Positions 24,200 through 36,679 of a stretch of DNA of 64,000 nucleotides are shown here, in pieces. A program made the position numbers and the translations under genes. The DNA is from Talinum fruticosum (Eukaryota; Streptophyta; Magnoliopsida; Caryophyllales; Talinaceae): assembly GCA_021018815.1 (NCBI GenBank), contig JAITYX010000090.1:1639501-1703500 (forward strand), in the 5' to 3' direction. Within the stretch, counting starts at the first letter, position 1; the number at the start of each line of letters is the position of its first letter. The notes below the pieces were generated by a model. The model saw only the letters and a list, made by a program, of their open reading frames with translations. It did not search any database and was not told where the DNA came from.

Positions 24200-27100
24200 T
24201 TACAAAGACGATCTCAAAGCAGTGTTTGGGTGCTCCGGAAATTCGTTGAGCATCAAACGGAGCTCATTGACGAACCTGTCCATAGCCGGTGCGGGCAACG
24301 ATATAGGAACCACAATCCCTTTCTCTCCTTTCTTATTCTTAGAGGCGAGGTAAAAACTCGCATGGTTCGTCACTTTCCAGGCAGTTCCACCATATACAGG
24401 TAAGCCCCAGCCATAGTCCACTTGATCAAATCCTGCCCGAGTGAGATTGGACACCTGAAAGCTATATGGTGTAATGATGACTTGGGGCCGACCTTTGATG
24501 ACCAAGAGGTCAGCCACGGACCTCATGTACTCGTCCGTGACTTCAGCCTTGGCCTTTTTACCAACTCCAAGGCAAAGCCGAAGGGGTTTCGAAGGAGCTC
24601 TTGGGCAGTGCATAGAGCCACCGGATACGCCAATACGTTTCCATAGTACCCTTTGGGCAGGGGCGGGTTGATTTTGGAGCGAGCATTTATGACGCAAATC
24701 AACTGAACCACCTCCTCTGGCTCGGGCTGGAGGGCCATCGTCCGACATCGCCACAGACAGGCGCTCAGCAACTCAAACGTAGTCGACGATTTCATGTGTA
24801 CTGGCACCCAATGTTGTAAACCAGACATCTCTGTGGGTCCTGTATGCGTAAATATATATTGTTACGCGTCCGTAGTTAACAACCCAATATTTTGTTGGTG
24901 AATTCTTCAGGTCGATGCGCGCTGAATACAAGTACATGCTTTAGATTAGCTAAATTAAGGACTCACCAAAGAAGAAGGATCTATGGACCAAATTATCAGC
25001 AGGGACGATAATGTTCTTGGTTTGGGCAGCCTCATCATGCTCGTGATGGACACATGTGACTCGAGGTGGGTTACGAGCGCAGAGAAGGTGGCGTTCCCAG
25101 ACAGGGTGCGCAGAGACTTGGCATCCACGGGCCAACTCCGAGACCGCATTCATGAATTGGACTATTCCTCCTCCGTCTGTAATTGTATGGTTTACTCGCA
25201 GTGCTACAATAAACCCTCCGCACTTTAACCTGGTCACCTATTAACACAATAATATAAAATGTGTAAAATTGGAGAAATATAAAACAATTTAAAGGGTGTC
25301 TTGGGTAAAGTTAGATGTTTTAGTAGTGGTTAACTGAACAAGTTAGCTGTTTTATTAGATGTTAGTTGTTATATACTAAACTAGTGTTCTAAATTATCAA
25401 TGTTCGAGCAACTAGTTGCCAAGGTAGCCGATTAATGTAAAATGACCAAAAAGGACATGTTTTTCGTTTTGTTGTTTAAAACTTCTTTTTGGTTTTTTTA
25501 TCCTTGTACTAGTCAACTTGAATTATCCACTAGATATTTCTATCAATAATTAACTTAGTATATTTTTTTCATAATAATTGTATAACAAGTTTGGGTCTAG
25601 TTTTTCAATGTCGCTTATATTTGAAGAATCGAAATGGATATGATATCTCTTTTTATTTCAAAATCAAACTAATTAAATTTTTGTAAGGATATTAAGCATA
25701 ATAGTAATTACTAGCTTGATAACTTAATAAAAAAAGTTCATGATGACATACTACTATTAATAACATGTTTATTACAAATCAATGTTGCAAAATTGGAAAC
25801 CATTTCATATTAATGGTTAGTGAGAGTCCTACATTTGATGGATTAAAAAAGACAAAGGATTTCAGTGTGTCAACGAATTATCAATGGAAAAAGAAATTTT
25901 ATATAAAGTGAAAGACTTGTAATTTTTATAAAATAGAAGGTTATATTTGGAATAAAAATACAACCTCTATGTCGTGTTTTCTGAAACGTTTAATCATTTT
26001 AGTGTTTGTAAAACACTACTGTAACCTCTAATCTCTACCTTGAATACTATGTTGCCAAATACATAGAATTTATGGTAACTCGTGATTTGAGATAAACAAA
26101 CCATTAAACACTACCTAAAACTCTATTACCGAACACAACCAAAGTGAACCATACAATTACTGACGGAGGCTAAAGTGCATCTAATAGTTATCTCAATTTA
26201 CTACTAAACTAAATTATCTCATGGGAATGTTAACTCTTAATCATACTCAAATTTCATAAGTACTACACATAACCTGCCTCATGATGCAATATTTTCCAAC
26301 TTAATATGTAGTATTATGAGGGTAGTTTTCCATGCTTTCTAATAGGAGAAGATTTATGTCAAATGACTTACATGTATTTTTTTTTAATGGTAAGTGGAAC
26401 TATTTTATTAGGCTCCTATCTCAGGAAAACCCCCAGTAAACCCATACAGATTCCGAAAGGGATACCAAAACTCAGACTAGAGGCTTGAGACTCCAATCAC
26501 AATAAACAGTTTCATCAGCACAAAGGCTGGAAAATTGCCTCCTCCCATGGAAAGATTGCGGTTGGCCAATCACTTCGGTAAACGACTTATTACATGTATA
26601 TATAATAATATCAACCTCTGAATCTCCAGTCTTTAAGGACAGGTAATAGAATTTGTTGTCAAACAAGACCACCATGGTCGATTTGGTGAGATTTACCAAT
26701 GAAAATTCACAAAACAATTTTCTTTTAGGTTTATGGTAAGTAAATTTTATTTATAAAGTAATTTTAGATTTCAACCTTACCTTTTTCATTAAGTTAACTT
26801 TAGAGGACTTTGCTCAACGAAAAATAGTATGAACTGGATGTAATTTAACACCTCAAATTTTAGTCACTAACTTTTAACTAAGTATGTGTTACGATGCAAT
26901 TGAATGATGCTTTGGCTGAATGTATTTTTAGTCTTAATTTCATAGTAAGTTGCTTTAACCAACATTGGCATGTTAGCCTAATAAAAAAACAAAGAAAAAA
27001 AAGGCAAGATAACGATAAGGATGAAATTAAGATGATTGACCTCAAATTTATCCATTTAGTTTTTATTATTACTTAAGAGCTTAAGAGCCAATATTAGTCA

Positions 27101-28911
27101 TCAGACCACTTGTTAAACCAGCTAACCCAAAGATGGGAAAGAAGTTTCTATAATTGTGATTATTTAATTATTTGAATGTTTGAATGAATTATGATAATTT
27201 GTGATAGCATCTCTAATGGAGGCCCGTGAAGACAGGCGAGACTGATGTGGTCTGTCGACCGAGACGCGGCGTCTCATAGTGGATGCGCGTCTTGCCGAGG
27301 TGCGTGCATGGGCTCGTCTGTTAGCACCTCCACAAGCGAAGCCCGCTACAGAGCTGTCCATCTGTGATTGGTCAATGAGGGGATGACTTAGATAAGAGGA
27401 ATGCCTGTGTTCTGGGAAAATGGAGATGGGAAGGTGAAAATTGAAGTGGTTGAACTAATAAGAGTTGGGAAAATAAAAATGAAAAGAATAAAAATGAGTT
27501 GGGGGAAAAGCACCTGAAAAACGAAAAAAAAAACCAACAGCTCAATTTTGAGCTCTTGAAGAATTTTTTTTTAATTTGTAATTTTTTTGTTCGGAAGTTT
27601 TTTAATGTGAAAAAGCAATAGTGAAAGAAAAATTGAAGTGTTGTATTATTGTAATACAATTGCTATTATTATTGCACATTTTTTTATTTAATTTAGTTTT
27701 TAATATTATTGTATCATTTGTTTAAACAAAAATTCACAATAAAAAGTAAGTAATTTATATGTTGTATTATTGTAATAATATTATTATTACTATTGCATTT
27801 TTTATTTAATAAAATTTCTAACATTATTATATCATTTTTTTTAAAAATTACAAACTAAAATAATTAAGTTTAATTTTTATAGTGCACCAAATAATTTTTT
27901 TATATATTATAAAAATAAATAATAAAGTAAAATAAAATAGGTAAACTAATTAATATATGTTGATAAGTGAGATATATGTGGATTATTTAAATGAGTGAAT
28001 TTTATTGGTGAACCTTACAGAAATAAGAATTTAGAAAAAAGAAAAAAGAGGTCTTGAGTGATGTGTCAACGTAGCAATTCTCTAAGTGGCAGCATTAAAC
28101 TTGACTATTAGAAGAGACACAATTTTCTATAAAGTGAGAAATAATTTTTTTTTTACTTAACGGTTCAAATTTATTTTTGTTAGATCAACAGTTAACTCAA
28201 TTATGGTAATAAAAAAATTGGTTACTTTAAAATTTTTCAAAATACAATAATGAAAACTAGAAGAAAGCCTTAAAATGTCATCAACGTACTAAAAGACCAA
28301 TCTCCGTAGAAATTTGAGCTCTTTTATTATTCAATTTGGAAATTAGGGACAAACAATCCCTTTCAATTATAATTATAATAATAATTATTATTATTATTAT
28401 TAAAATTAATCTTTATTAAGAGAATGGGAACCGACCTGAAAGAGGAGAAGGGGGAATGAAGGATCCCTTGGGAGCCAGGGACGTCGAAGATGAGCTGATC
28501 AAGGCAAGGGATGGGAGGGCGAAGGTGCTCCTCCTTAAACTCCTCGAGGGAGACGTCAGCATTTGCCTCAATGAACAACACCCCCTCGGCATTACACTCG
28601 ACAACCAGCTTCCGGCGGGGCTTGATCTCCCTGAGCCGCCCTGCAAAGGGATAGTATGCCACCAACGCCTTCCCCACCGCCTCCTTGATCACCTTGGCCG
28701 GGTCTCGGACAGTGGAGGCCCCATAGTGCTCCTCTTTCTTGTAGAACTGGATGATGGGGATCTGGAACCGGAGCCCCTCCTGGTCGTCGATGTCCGAGAG
28801 CTCCTTGAACTCGTAAGGGGTGGGTCCGGCTGGAGTGATCAGCTCTGGAGCGGCCCTTGTCACCTTGAACACTAGGGGTGCTGCTTCCGTGCCGGTGGAC
28901 TCTGCCATCAT
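24200..28911 (-). CDS. BAHD alcohol acyltransferase 2 (two frameshifts; 3.2-kb intron 1)
   Basis: Second three-exon BAHD alcohol acyltransferase: exons 28911(or 28908)-28436, 25237-24967 and 24839-24200. Exon 1 keeps G5 at the 'AEGVLFIE' site, unlike copies 1 and 3. Exon 2 is intact with LKCGGF and catalytic HTITD; exon 3 has DYGWG and ends in a normal C-terminus. Two breaks: exon 1 is one base short just before its donor (reading SPFSSF where SP-LLFQ is expected), and exon 3 has A5 instead of the A6 needed for the VKKAKAE stretch (T5 at 24555-24559). Restored length is about 461 residues. The start is placed at the MMAEST ATGs because the TATA box at 28964-28971 would put transcription start close to the upstream ATG at 28941. 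Substrate unknown. Confidence 0.88.
25238..28435. other. Intron 1 of BAHD gene 2, repeat-bearing
   Basis: At 3.2 kb this is far longer than the 286-base intron of copy 1. It includes a minus-strand open frame of 81 codons at 26472-26717 that I do not recognise, a GC-rich patch at 27215-27360 starting with GCATCTCTAATGGAGGCC, which resembles PIF/Harbinger MITE ends, and AT-rich DNA ending in a TTA microsatellite next to exon 1. The large size could strain the gene model, but no other exon 2 candidate exists. Confidence 0.5.
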
Positions 28912-28963
28912 TATCTCTCCGTGTGTTTCTTTATCTGGCATGTAGTTAAAGTAAGTGCTGAAG

Positions 28964-28971
28964 TATATATA
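28964..28971 (-). promoter_or_regulatory. Candidate TATA box of BAHD gene 2
   Basis: TATATATA about 55 bases upstream of the MMAEST start codon on the minus strand. The same upstream region is partly duplicated at 46.67-46.87 kb. Confidence 0.45.
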
Positions 28972-29942
28972 ACCTATTCAAGAATCATCTTTAACTCGAA
29001 ACGGGTGGCACAGGATTGGATTTGGAAGAATGTGCCATAATTTGGTTAGATTTCAAATGCAATATATTATGATCGCTTTGTAGAGAGGTATGGGATCGAG
29101 GCAAACCAGAGGTGGCGGGGAAAAAGAACAAGAAAGAAAACACCACAAAAATGCAAATAATGTTAGCGAGCGAGGAAGAGAGCTCCATAACACTACTCAG
29201 TCTGACAAGTCACACTGTGAGTCTGTGACACCGACTATACATGCATTGTATTGTATTTATTGCTATTCACATATTATTGTTTTGTTTTCAGTAAAATTAG
29301 GGTAACTGGGAAATGGAAGCAGTTTCAATAATGATGAAAATTAAGTGAAGAAAATCCGAATGTGAATTGGAAAAAGGTTAAAGTAGGTTGTATAATTATT
29401 AAATTTAAAATAGTAAAACAAAATAAAAATATAAAAAAAATTAAATAAATCTAAATAATAAAGATTAGGAGGAATAACTCTTAGCTGATTTCACGGTGCA
29501 AGAAAATAAGAAAATTTAAAAAATTAATGTAGTATTGCTTTTTTATATAATCAATCTGCAAAATAAATGAAATGTGAGGGGCTTATATAACCAACTTTTA
29601 AAATTGCGTGTTTATACAACTAAAATATATGGTAGTTTTAGAGGTTACAAAATCGATTTTCAATATGGCTTATACAGAGCTAAACATACAACCTTACGAG
29701 TTACTTTTTTGTTCTATGTCATATTTATAATATTTTTGATAGTAATTCAAATGAAATTTTGAACTTGACCTATAAATCTTACAAATCTATATGCGGAGTT
29801 TAAGATTTTAATTTTAAAGTAAATGAACTTTTTAAGAGAAATTTTTTTTTATTAATTACATTACTATAGATTTAATTTGGTAACATAGTTCATATCGCAC
29901 TTTTAATTACAGCATCCTCACCGCGCATACACCTTACAATGA

Positions 29943-32900
29943 CTATGAAAAGGAACCAGTATTTGGTTGCCCCGGAAATTGGGTAAGCATCAAATGGAGC
30001 TCCTTGACAAACTTCTCCATAGCCGGGGCAGGCAAAGATATAGGCAACACAATCCCTCTCTCTCCTTTCTTATTATTAGACGCAATGTAGAAACTCGCAT
30101 GACCCGTCACTTTCCGGGCAGTTCCACCATACGCGGGTAAGCCCCACCCGTAGTCTTATTTGATCAAATCCGGTCCGGGTGATGTCAGACACCTGAAAGC
30201 TATACGGTGTAATGATGACTCGAGGCCGGCCTTTGATGACCAAGAGGTCAGCCAGGGACCTCATGTACTCGTCCGTGACTTCTGCCTTGGCCTTTTTATC
30301 AACTCCAAGGCGTACCCCACGGGATTGCCAAGGAGCTCTTGGGCAGTGCATATAGCCACCGGATATGCCAATACATTCCCGTAGTATCCTTTGGGTAGGG
30401 GCGGGTTGATCTTCGACCGTGCGTTTATGACGGAAATTAACTGAACCAACTTCTGTGGTATGGGTTCGAGGGCGATTGTACGACAGCGCCAGAGGCAGGC
30501 GCTGAGCACTTCAAATGTAGTCGAGGATTTCAAGTGTGGTGGAACCCAACGTCGCAGGGCAGCCATCTCTCTAGGTCCTGTATGTTTGTATACATCCATT
30601 AAAAAAAAACACGTGTATTACAAATTTTTAGTTCAAACTATCTCTTAATAATTAAAATTTTTTATATTGAGCAGTTAAAGTCTGTTCAAAATGATATTTA
30701 CACCAGTATTTTTATCTCATTTTAATTATAATAGTTATAACAGTCATTTTAGTTCATTTCACTTATAAACAACTAATCATTTTAACTCATTGAGTTGTAA
30801 TAGTTGATTTTACAGCTATTTTGAACTGATCCCAACTTGTATAGGTATGTTTAGTGGACGTGACATTCCATTGCGTCGTATAATAATTTTTATGTGAAAG
30901 TGTTTGAGTTGAGATGGATTATAGAGTTATTGTATTGAAACATTTGAATTTTTAGTTATACTACAAACAATGCCAATGGAATTTTATGTGTACTTATACC
31001 ACCTTAGATACTCAGACACAAGTACATGCTTCAGATAAGCTAAATTAAGTACTCACCAAAGAAGAAGGATCTGTGGACCAAATTATCAACAGAGAAGGCA
31101 CTGCTCTCAGTTTGGGCAATGTCGTCATGCTCGTGGTGGACCCGTGTGACTCGAGGCGGGTTACGAGCACAAAGGAGGTGGCGTTCCCAGACAGGTTGTA
31201 CAGAGAGTTGGGTTCCACGGGCCAACTCCGACACCGCAGTCAAGAACTGGAATAGTCCTCCAGCGTCCATCATTGTATGGTTGAATCGCGTAACGAAAAT
31301 GAAACCTCCGCACTTTAACTTGGTTACCTATTATAACCAAAAATACAAAAACCTTAAAAACAATATTTTATTTTTAAAAACATTGCTATTTAAAATATAT
31401 TAGTGCTAAATTGATTTAAGCCGACATCTAAAATAGGTTTTATCAAACAAAATTTGAGTATAATATACGGTAAGTTGAAAAGATCAAGCTCTAAATTAAT
31501 CCGACATCTAAAATAGGCTTCACCCAAAATTGGAACCAAGATCCAAATTGATTTAAGCCGAACTCAACCTTATTGCATCAAACAGTAATTAATCTCAAAG
31601 TCAATCTATACTAAAAGTCACCAAAGCCGAAACATCATTTACTAAAACATGACTCAGCTTAAACTCAACCTGACCTATACCGAGCCGAACGTCCTCTGTG
31701 TCAAGTGTATCTCTTTCTAGCTACTTAGATAGCTAATCTTAATGTATATATCCTTAGCCTTTTAAGCAAAGAGGTTGATTCGGAAATATTTAGTTACAAA
31801 CGAAAACGTCATTATTCCTTTGGTGGATTCTTTTTTTTTTTAATGAAAGATTATTATTATTATAAAACGTAAAATAAAAAAGTAGAGTGAAATTAGGGAC
31901 GGAAATTTCATCTAATTTGAAAAATCCAACCTGAACTCGTCCTATTTATAACGACTTGGAGTATGAAAAGTGCAAAAAATCAAGTACGGGGCGGGTGGGG
32001 AAATGATAAGTTTAGGTACGGGTATGGGTGGGGTACGGGATTTACCCGCCTCGTAACCGATTTATTTTAATGTGATAATTTTCTTCACACAATCGATAAA
32101 CATGTGAATTATCATATGAGGGTACATATAAAAAGACTTACACACTTCGTAACTAAGTTGTAATTTTTCTATAAGAAAAAATGACTTTATTGTCATAAGA
32201 CAAAACTTTAGAATGATTCTCATATGTCGATATAAGTAATTTTTTTCCCATCACATTCAAACATGAATAAAATCCGTAAACCCAAAAAACTTGATGGGTT
32301 CAGTGTAGGGTAGATGTTTTTGAAAGTCGATAGGTGTGGGTATGAGCGTGGATGCATTTAAAAATGAGTATGTGCGAGTATGACGCTAACAGATCGAAAG
32401 TCGTCCCATTTTCATCCCTAAGTGAAATGCTTTAATTGCTGTTATGCTATAAATTGTGTTTCTAAAATGTAATATTAAACTATGTATTTAGTTTAAATGA
32501 TTATTTGGAGGACCTGAAAGAGGAGCAAGGGGTATGAAGGATCCCTCCGGAGCCAGGGACGTCATAAATAAGCTGGTCAAGGCAAGGGATGGGAGGGCGA
32601 AGGTGCTCCTCCTTAAACTCCTCGAGGGAGACGTCAGCATTTGCCTCGATGAAGAGCACCCCTCGGCATTACACTCGACAACCAGCTTCCGGCGGGGCTT
32701 GATCTCCCGGAGCCGCCCTGCCAAGGGGTAGTATGCCACCAACGCCTTCTCCACCGCCTCCTTGATGACCTTGGCCGGGTCTCCGATGGGGAGGCCCTGC
32801 TGTCGTTCTTGAAGAACTGGATCATGGGAATGTGGAACCGGAGCCCCTTCTGGTCGTTGATGTCCGAGAGTTCCTTGAACTCGTAAGGCGTTGGCCCCGC

Positions 32901-32963
32901 TGGACGGATGAGCTCCGGGGCGGCCCTGGTGGTCTTGAACACTAGGGCTGCTGCTTCTGCCAT
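29943..32963 (-). pseudogene. BAHD alcohol acyltransferase 3 (five frame breaks)
   Basis: Third copy: exons 32963-32514, 31327-31057 and 30577-29943. Exon 2 is intact with LKCGGF and HTMMD; the DYGWG codons in exon 3 are present but out of frame. Breaks: C4 where C5 is needed near 32788-32791; G4 for G5 at 32659-32662 (same site as copy 1); C4 for C5 at 32529-32532; A5 for A6 at 30293-30297 (same site as copy 2); and one extra base near 30155. Four of the five are one-base homopolymer losses. Restored length is about 452 residues. Typed as a pseudogene because of the number of breaks, but sequencing error could explain most. A hAT-type MITE sits in intron 1. Confidence 0.85.
31894..32420. mobile_element. 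hAT-type MITE in intron 1 of BAHD gene 3
   Basis: Terminal inverted repeats TAGGGACGGAAAT (left) and, reversed, TAGGGATGAAAAT (right), bordered by a perfect 8-bp duplication AGTGAAAT (31886-31893 and 32421-32428). Eight-base duplications and TAGGG ends are typical of hAT elements. 527 bases, no coding capacity, G-rich words such as GGGCGGGTGGGG inside. Confidence 0.85.
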
Positions 32964-33022
32964 TAATGTTTTTAGTTAGTAGGAAGAGATCAAGGATAAG
33001 GAAAGAGAGAGGGGAACTGCTA

Positions 33023-33030
33023 CATCTATA
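33023..33030 (-). promoter_or_regulatory. Weak TATA-like box of BAHD gene 3
   Basis: TATAGATG on the minus strand about 60 bases upstream of the ATG, at a spacing like that of the gene 2 TATA box. Weak match. Confidence 0.25.
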
Positions 33031-33149
33031 CAGGTTGAGGGGAAATGCATACACGTCGAAGTCCAACAACTTCTTGTAATAATTGGAAAAAGGGAGACAG
33101 AAAAAAGCAGCTTCTGGCATTTTCTATAAACGGAAGAAATTGAAACTAA

Positions 33150-34560
33150 AACAGTATGACAACAATGGAAATGAAAACGACATTGAAAAGAGTTGGAACG
33201 AAGGAGATGAAATTCGAACTAATAGAGGATAAATATGTTAATATTATATTTATCCTCTATTATAAATATCTTCTGCATAAATTTATCTTCTATTATGAAC
33301 AACTTAAATTAGCAAAATATATATATTTTGCTACAGGATGTCTTTTAAGTCTGTAATATAGTATTACAATTTATAATTGGTGTAACATCATCATTTTACA
33401 TATAATTTTTTACAATTGTAAAATCACATATATGATATATTTCCATGAATAAGGTTCAATCTATCATTTTATTCCTGTCAATATATAGCCAATAGGTATC
33501 AACTAAATGGATATGGGGCTAATAAAAAGTTGGGACGACCACCTAGAAGATCACTTTTCTTTTTCCTACGCTTTATTACCGAAATATTGACTATTTAAAA
33601 ATAATGATGGATGTCATTTGAACAATATTTTATTTTAGTTTTCTTTTCATTTTAATACATAGCATTTTATCTACTATTTATCAATTAGAGTATTGACCTT
33701 ACATGTTTTAAACATGTGGCATAACATCCTAAATTACCTACCTAGTTTAAAATAAATTAATAATTATTTTTTTTTTCTTTTAAGTTTTATAAGAAAATTA
33801 TATGAGAAACATTTAGAGTGTTACATATTTATAATTGATAACTAAATATAATTATTAAAATTCTTTTAATATTAAACTATATAACATATTAATTTAAATT
33901 AAAATTAAAATATAAAACGTATCTTGGTACAAGATGTATATCATCACATGATAAAAGGAGGCAAAAAAAAAAAAAAAATAATACTGTTAATAAAGGGTAA
34001 TTATAAACGTGTCATGGCTTTAATATCCTAGCCAAAATTAACATATTATATGATTTAAAATTATCACATTTTTAATATCAATGGTTCAACTTCATAATAT
34101 TAGTTGGCTAGCAGTCGAATTATAGAAATATTACAGTAATTGGATCAACGTTGTTTGTAAAAAAAATTAAAAAAAATACTTAAAGGTATAATTTTATGTT
34201 GTAAAAAATTACTATATAAGAAAGTAAATTTACCCAAGCTAACACCCTTTTACTATTTAATTATATAACTTTTTAATAAAATATATAATATATGGTTTTT
34301 TAGAAGATAATAAGACGCGTTTAATGGCAAGCACATCTGGTGATAGATATGAGAGGAAGGAGACAAATATTGTTATCAATTTGCGTTAATAATGAAGGAT
34401 GGAGCAACGCCATCTCAGTATGTTCAAAAAAACAAATATCTCCATCTAAAGAAGACCCACTGTTCCCAATTCTTACTACAACTTGGGGTCCTCTACTCGT
34501 GTTATTCACGTGCCCAGTTTGACAATTTTCTTTTTGGGTTTATTAAAATTAAAAAAAAAA
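33150..34560. repeat. Dispersed repeat region shared with 41.37-43.85 kb
   Basis: Several blocks (for example TAAAATCACATATATGATA near 33420 and GAGAGGAAGGAGACAAATA near 34350) recur in the same order at about 41.37-42.36 kb and 43.75-43.83 kb, where a LINE fragment and an LTR split them. The 33.35-33.5 kb block also occurs at 57.35-57.5 kb. It is probably an old non-coding transposable element. No gene found; 34560-35820 is likewise empty apart from simple AT-rich DNA. Confidence 0.55.
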
Positions 34561-35822
34561 AATCTCAAATGATCTATTTGATTTTATATATTTGTATGAA
34601 TTATATTTGTATGAATTATAGTCTCCGTCTTTTTAAGGATCTGTTTGATTTTATATAAAAAGTAGAATCTATTTATACTTTATGCTCATTTCGCTTTTTA
34701 TATTCGTTTATGTTCGTTTATATTTATGTTTATATTTATATGCGTTTTATATGTAAGTTAAAACAGACCTAAATAATGTTGAAAACATCACTTCAGGCCC
34801 CAGCTAAAGCATATCACACAACCCATTTTCCTGAGAATAGCGTTTTTTAGCACCAAAAACACTGTAAATTGCATCTTCTTAGCTTTCATTGTTTGAGTGA
34901 TTTGTGGCTCTATCTTTTGCGTCTGTACTTTCTTGAGAATAAAATAATCTATCTGTATCTTTAACCCCCTCATGTTTCAATGTTGAAGTGATTTGTTGCT
35001 GTGGGAAAAAATAAGCAAGAAATTATATTAACTCAGGAAGAAAACAACAAACATGAATTATAACTCAACAAAGATAATAATAGGTAAAGTTAGAAAGCTT
35101 GTCGGTCAAAGCACATCTTGGCGCACTCTTTAGAGAAGAAACGTCCTCACTTCATTAGTTGATTGTTGATGATGCAACCCTCTTGCAAGATTTGGCAACC
35201 TATTGATGGTTCACGAATGAAGTGATTAGAATTCTGAACTAAATAAAATAAAAATTTGTAGAGGAAAAATAATTAAGTGACCAAAAAGGGCTTCCTTAAC
35301 AAAAGCAACAAAGTTAGTGTCAACCAACTACTGACGATGGTTGTTCAAGAAGAGGAAACACAAAGAGATAGAGGGTGTTTGGCAAACAACTTTTTATTCT
35401 TAAAATGTTCTTTTTATTTGTTTGATTGCATCAAAACGTTAATTCGACTGTTTGGTAAAAAACTTTTTAGAAAAAAATTTTGACCTAAAAAGCTCTTTTA
35501 CAAAAAGTTTTTGGAATACCTTTTGGAACAACTTATTAAAATTAATACTTGAAATTACCATATTATCCTTCACATTTTGGTAAAATTATGTTAATTACCA
35601 TTGAAATTACACTTATGTGAGAATTTTTTTAGTTCATATTTTTCCAATTTTGGAACAATAGTAGAGGATGATTATAAATATTTAATTTAATATTTTTTTA
35701 TTTTAATTTTTTATATTTTGACAAATAATTTAGTCTAACATAATAAATAAATAGTTTTATCACATAAATGTTAAGTATTTAATTTAATAGGCATTTGAAA
35801 AAGAGAGATTGTTTTTAAAAAA

Positions 35823-35867
35823 GACCTATTACAATGGTTCCTATAGAAAGAACCATTGTTATAGGTC
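35823..35867. repeat. Short hairpin of CACTA-subterminal style
   Basis: GACCTATTACAATGGTT pairs with AACCATTGTTATAGGTC across a short loop. The words resemble the AACCGT-CGTCATAGG subterminal repeats of the CACTA-like element at 39.6-41.0 kb, so this may be a fragment of a relative. 35870-36590 holds no gene. Confidence 0.5.
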
Positions 35868-36599
35868 ATGTATGAACCTCAACAGAATTTTCTGCTTACA
35901 GAACAGAATAATTTCCTTCAAAAATTTATAACACAAAATCTACTCATCCAAAATTCACTAAAAATACCAAAAATTTATAAACATAGAATCTACTCATTCT
36001 AGAAAGAACCGTTGTTAAAGGTGATGTACGACTTTAACTAACAGTTTATTTGTGGTATTGTTCAGAATATAATGTGTCCTAATTGTGAAAATCCTTTATG
36101 TTCATCCATGGATATTTACCTAATTAAAGTGTATGCTAATGAAACTGCATAATTGAAAAGACCTAGAGGAGCATTGACTTTTATGAAATTAAATTAAAAC
36201 AAAGATGTAAACAGTTGAGAGAAAAATACCTAATTAAAGTGCACTCCACGTGATCTCTTAATTGAACTGTGCTTGCCAGTATTAAATATGAATGATCGTG
36301 TTGACCAAATCAATTCTTATCTTCATAAATTATCACATCGTGTTTCAAAAATATACTGAAATGTGTACAGTAGATTAATTCACAATGAACTTATATCAAG
36401 GATCCAGCTCACCATCTTAATATATATTATGAGAACACCTTTCAAAAATAAATTAAAGATATTTTTTATAAAAAGAATCAAGAGATAATTAATGCTACAT
36501 AACGAATAACAATTTATAAATATTTATTGAAGATGGGATCATGAACAAATAATTGTAACTAGGGTTTAATATATTATTGATTGAAATAGGGATTAGCAC

Positions 36600-36607
36600 T
36601 ATAAATA
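36600..36607 (+). promoter_or_regulatory. TATA box of the knottin gene
   Basis: TATAAATA 80 bases before the ATG at 36680, which would give a 5' UTR of about 45-50 bases. Confidence 0.6.
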
Positions 36608-36679
36608 GGATGGCATTGTGCATCATTGCCATCATAAGGCATAAGAAAATACCTAAAGATCATAGCAACTTACGAAATC

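Noticed and set aside
28912..28941. Upstream ATG of BAHD gene 2 (MPDKETHG...) as the true start
   Set aside because: Paralogues start at MAEST, and the TATA box at 28964-28971 would place transcription start very near this ATG.
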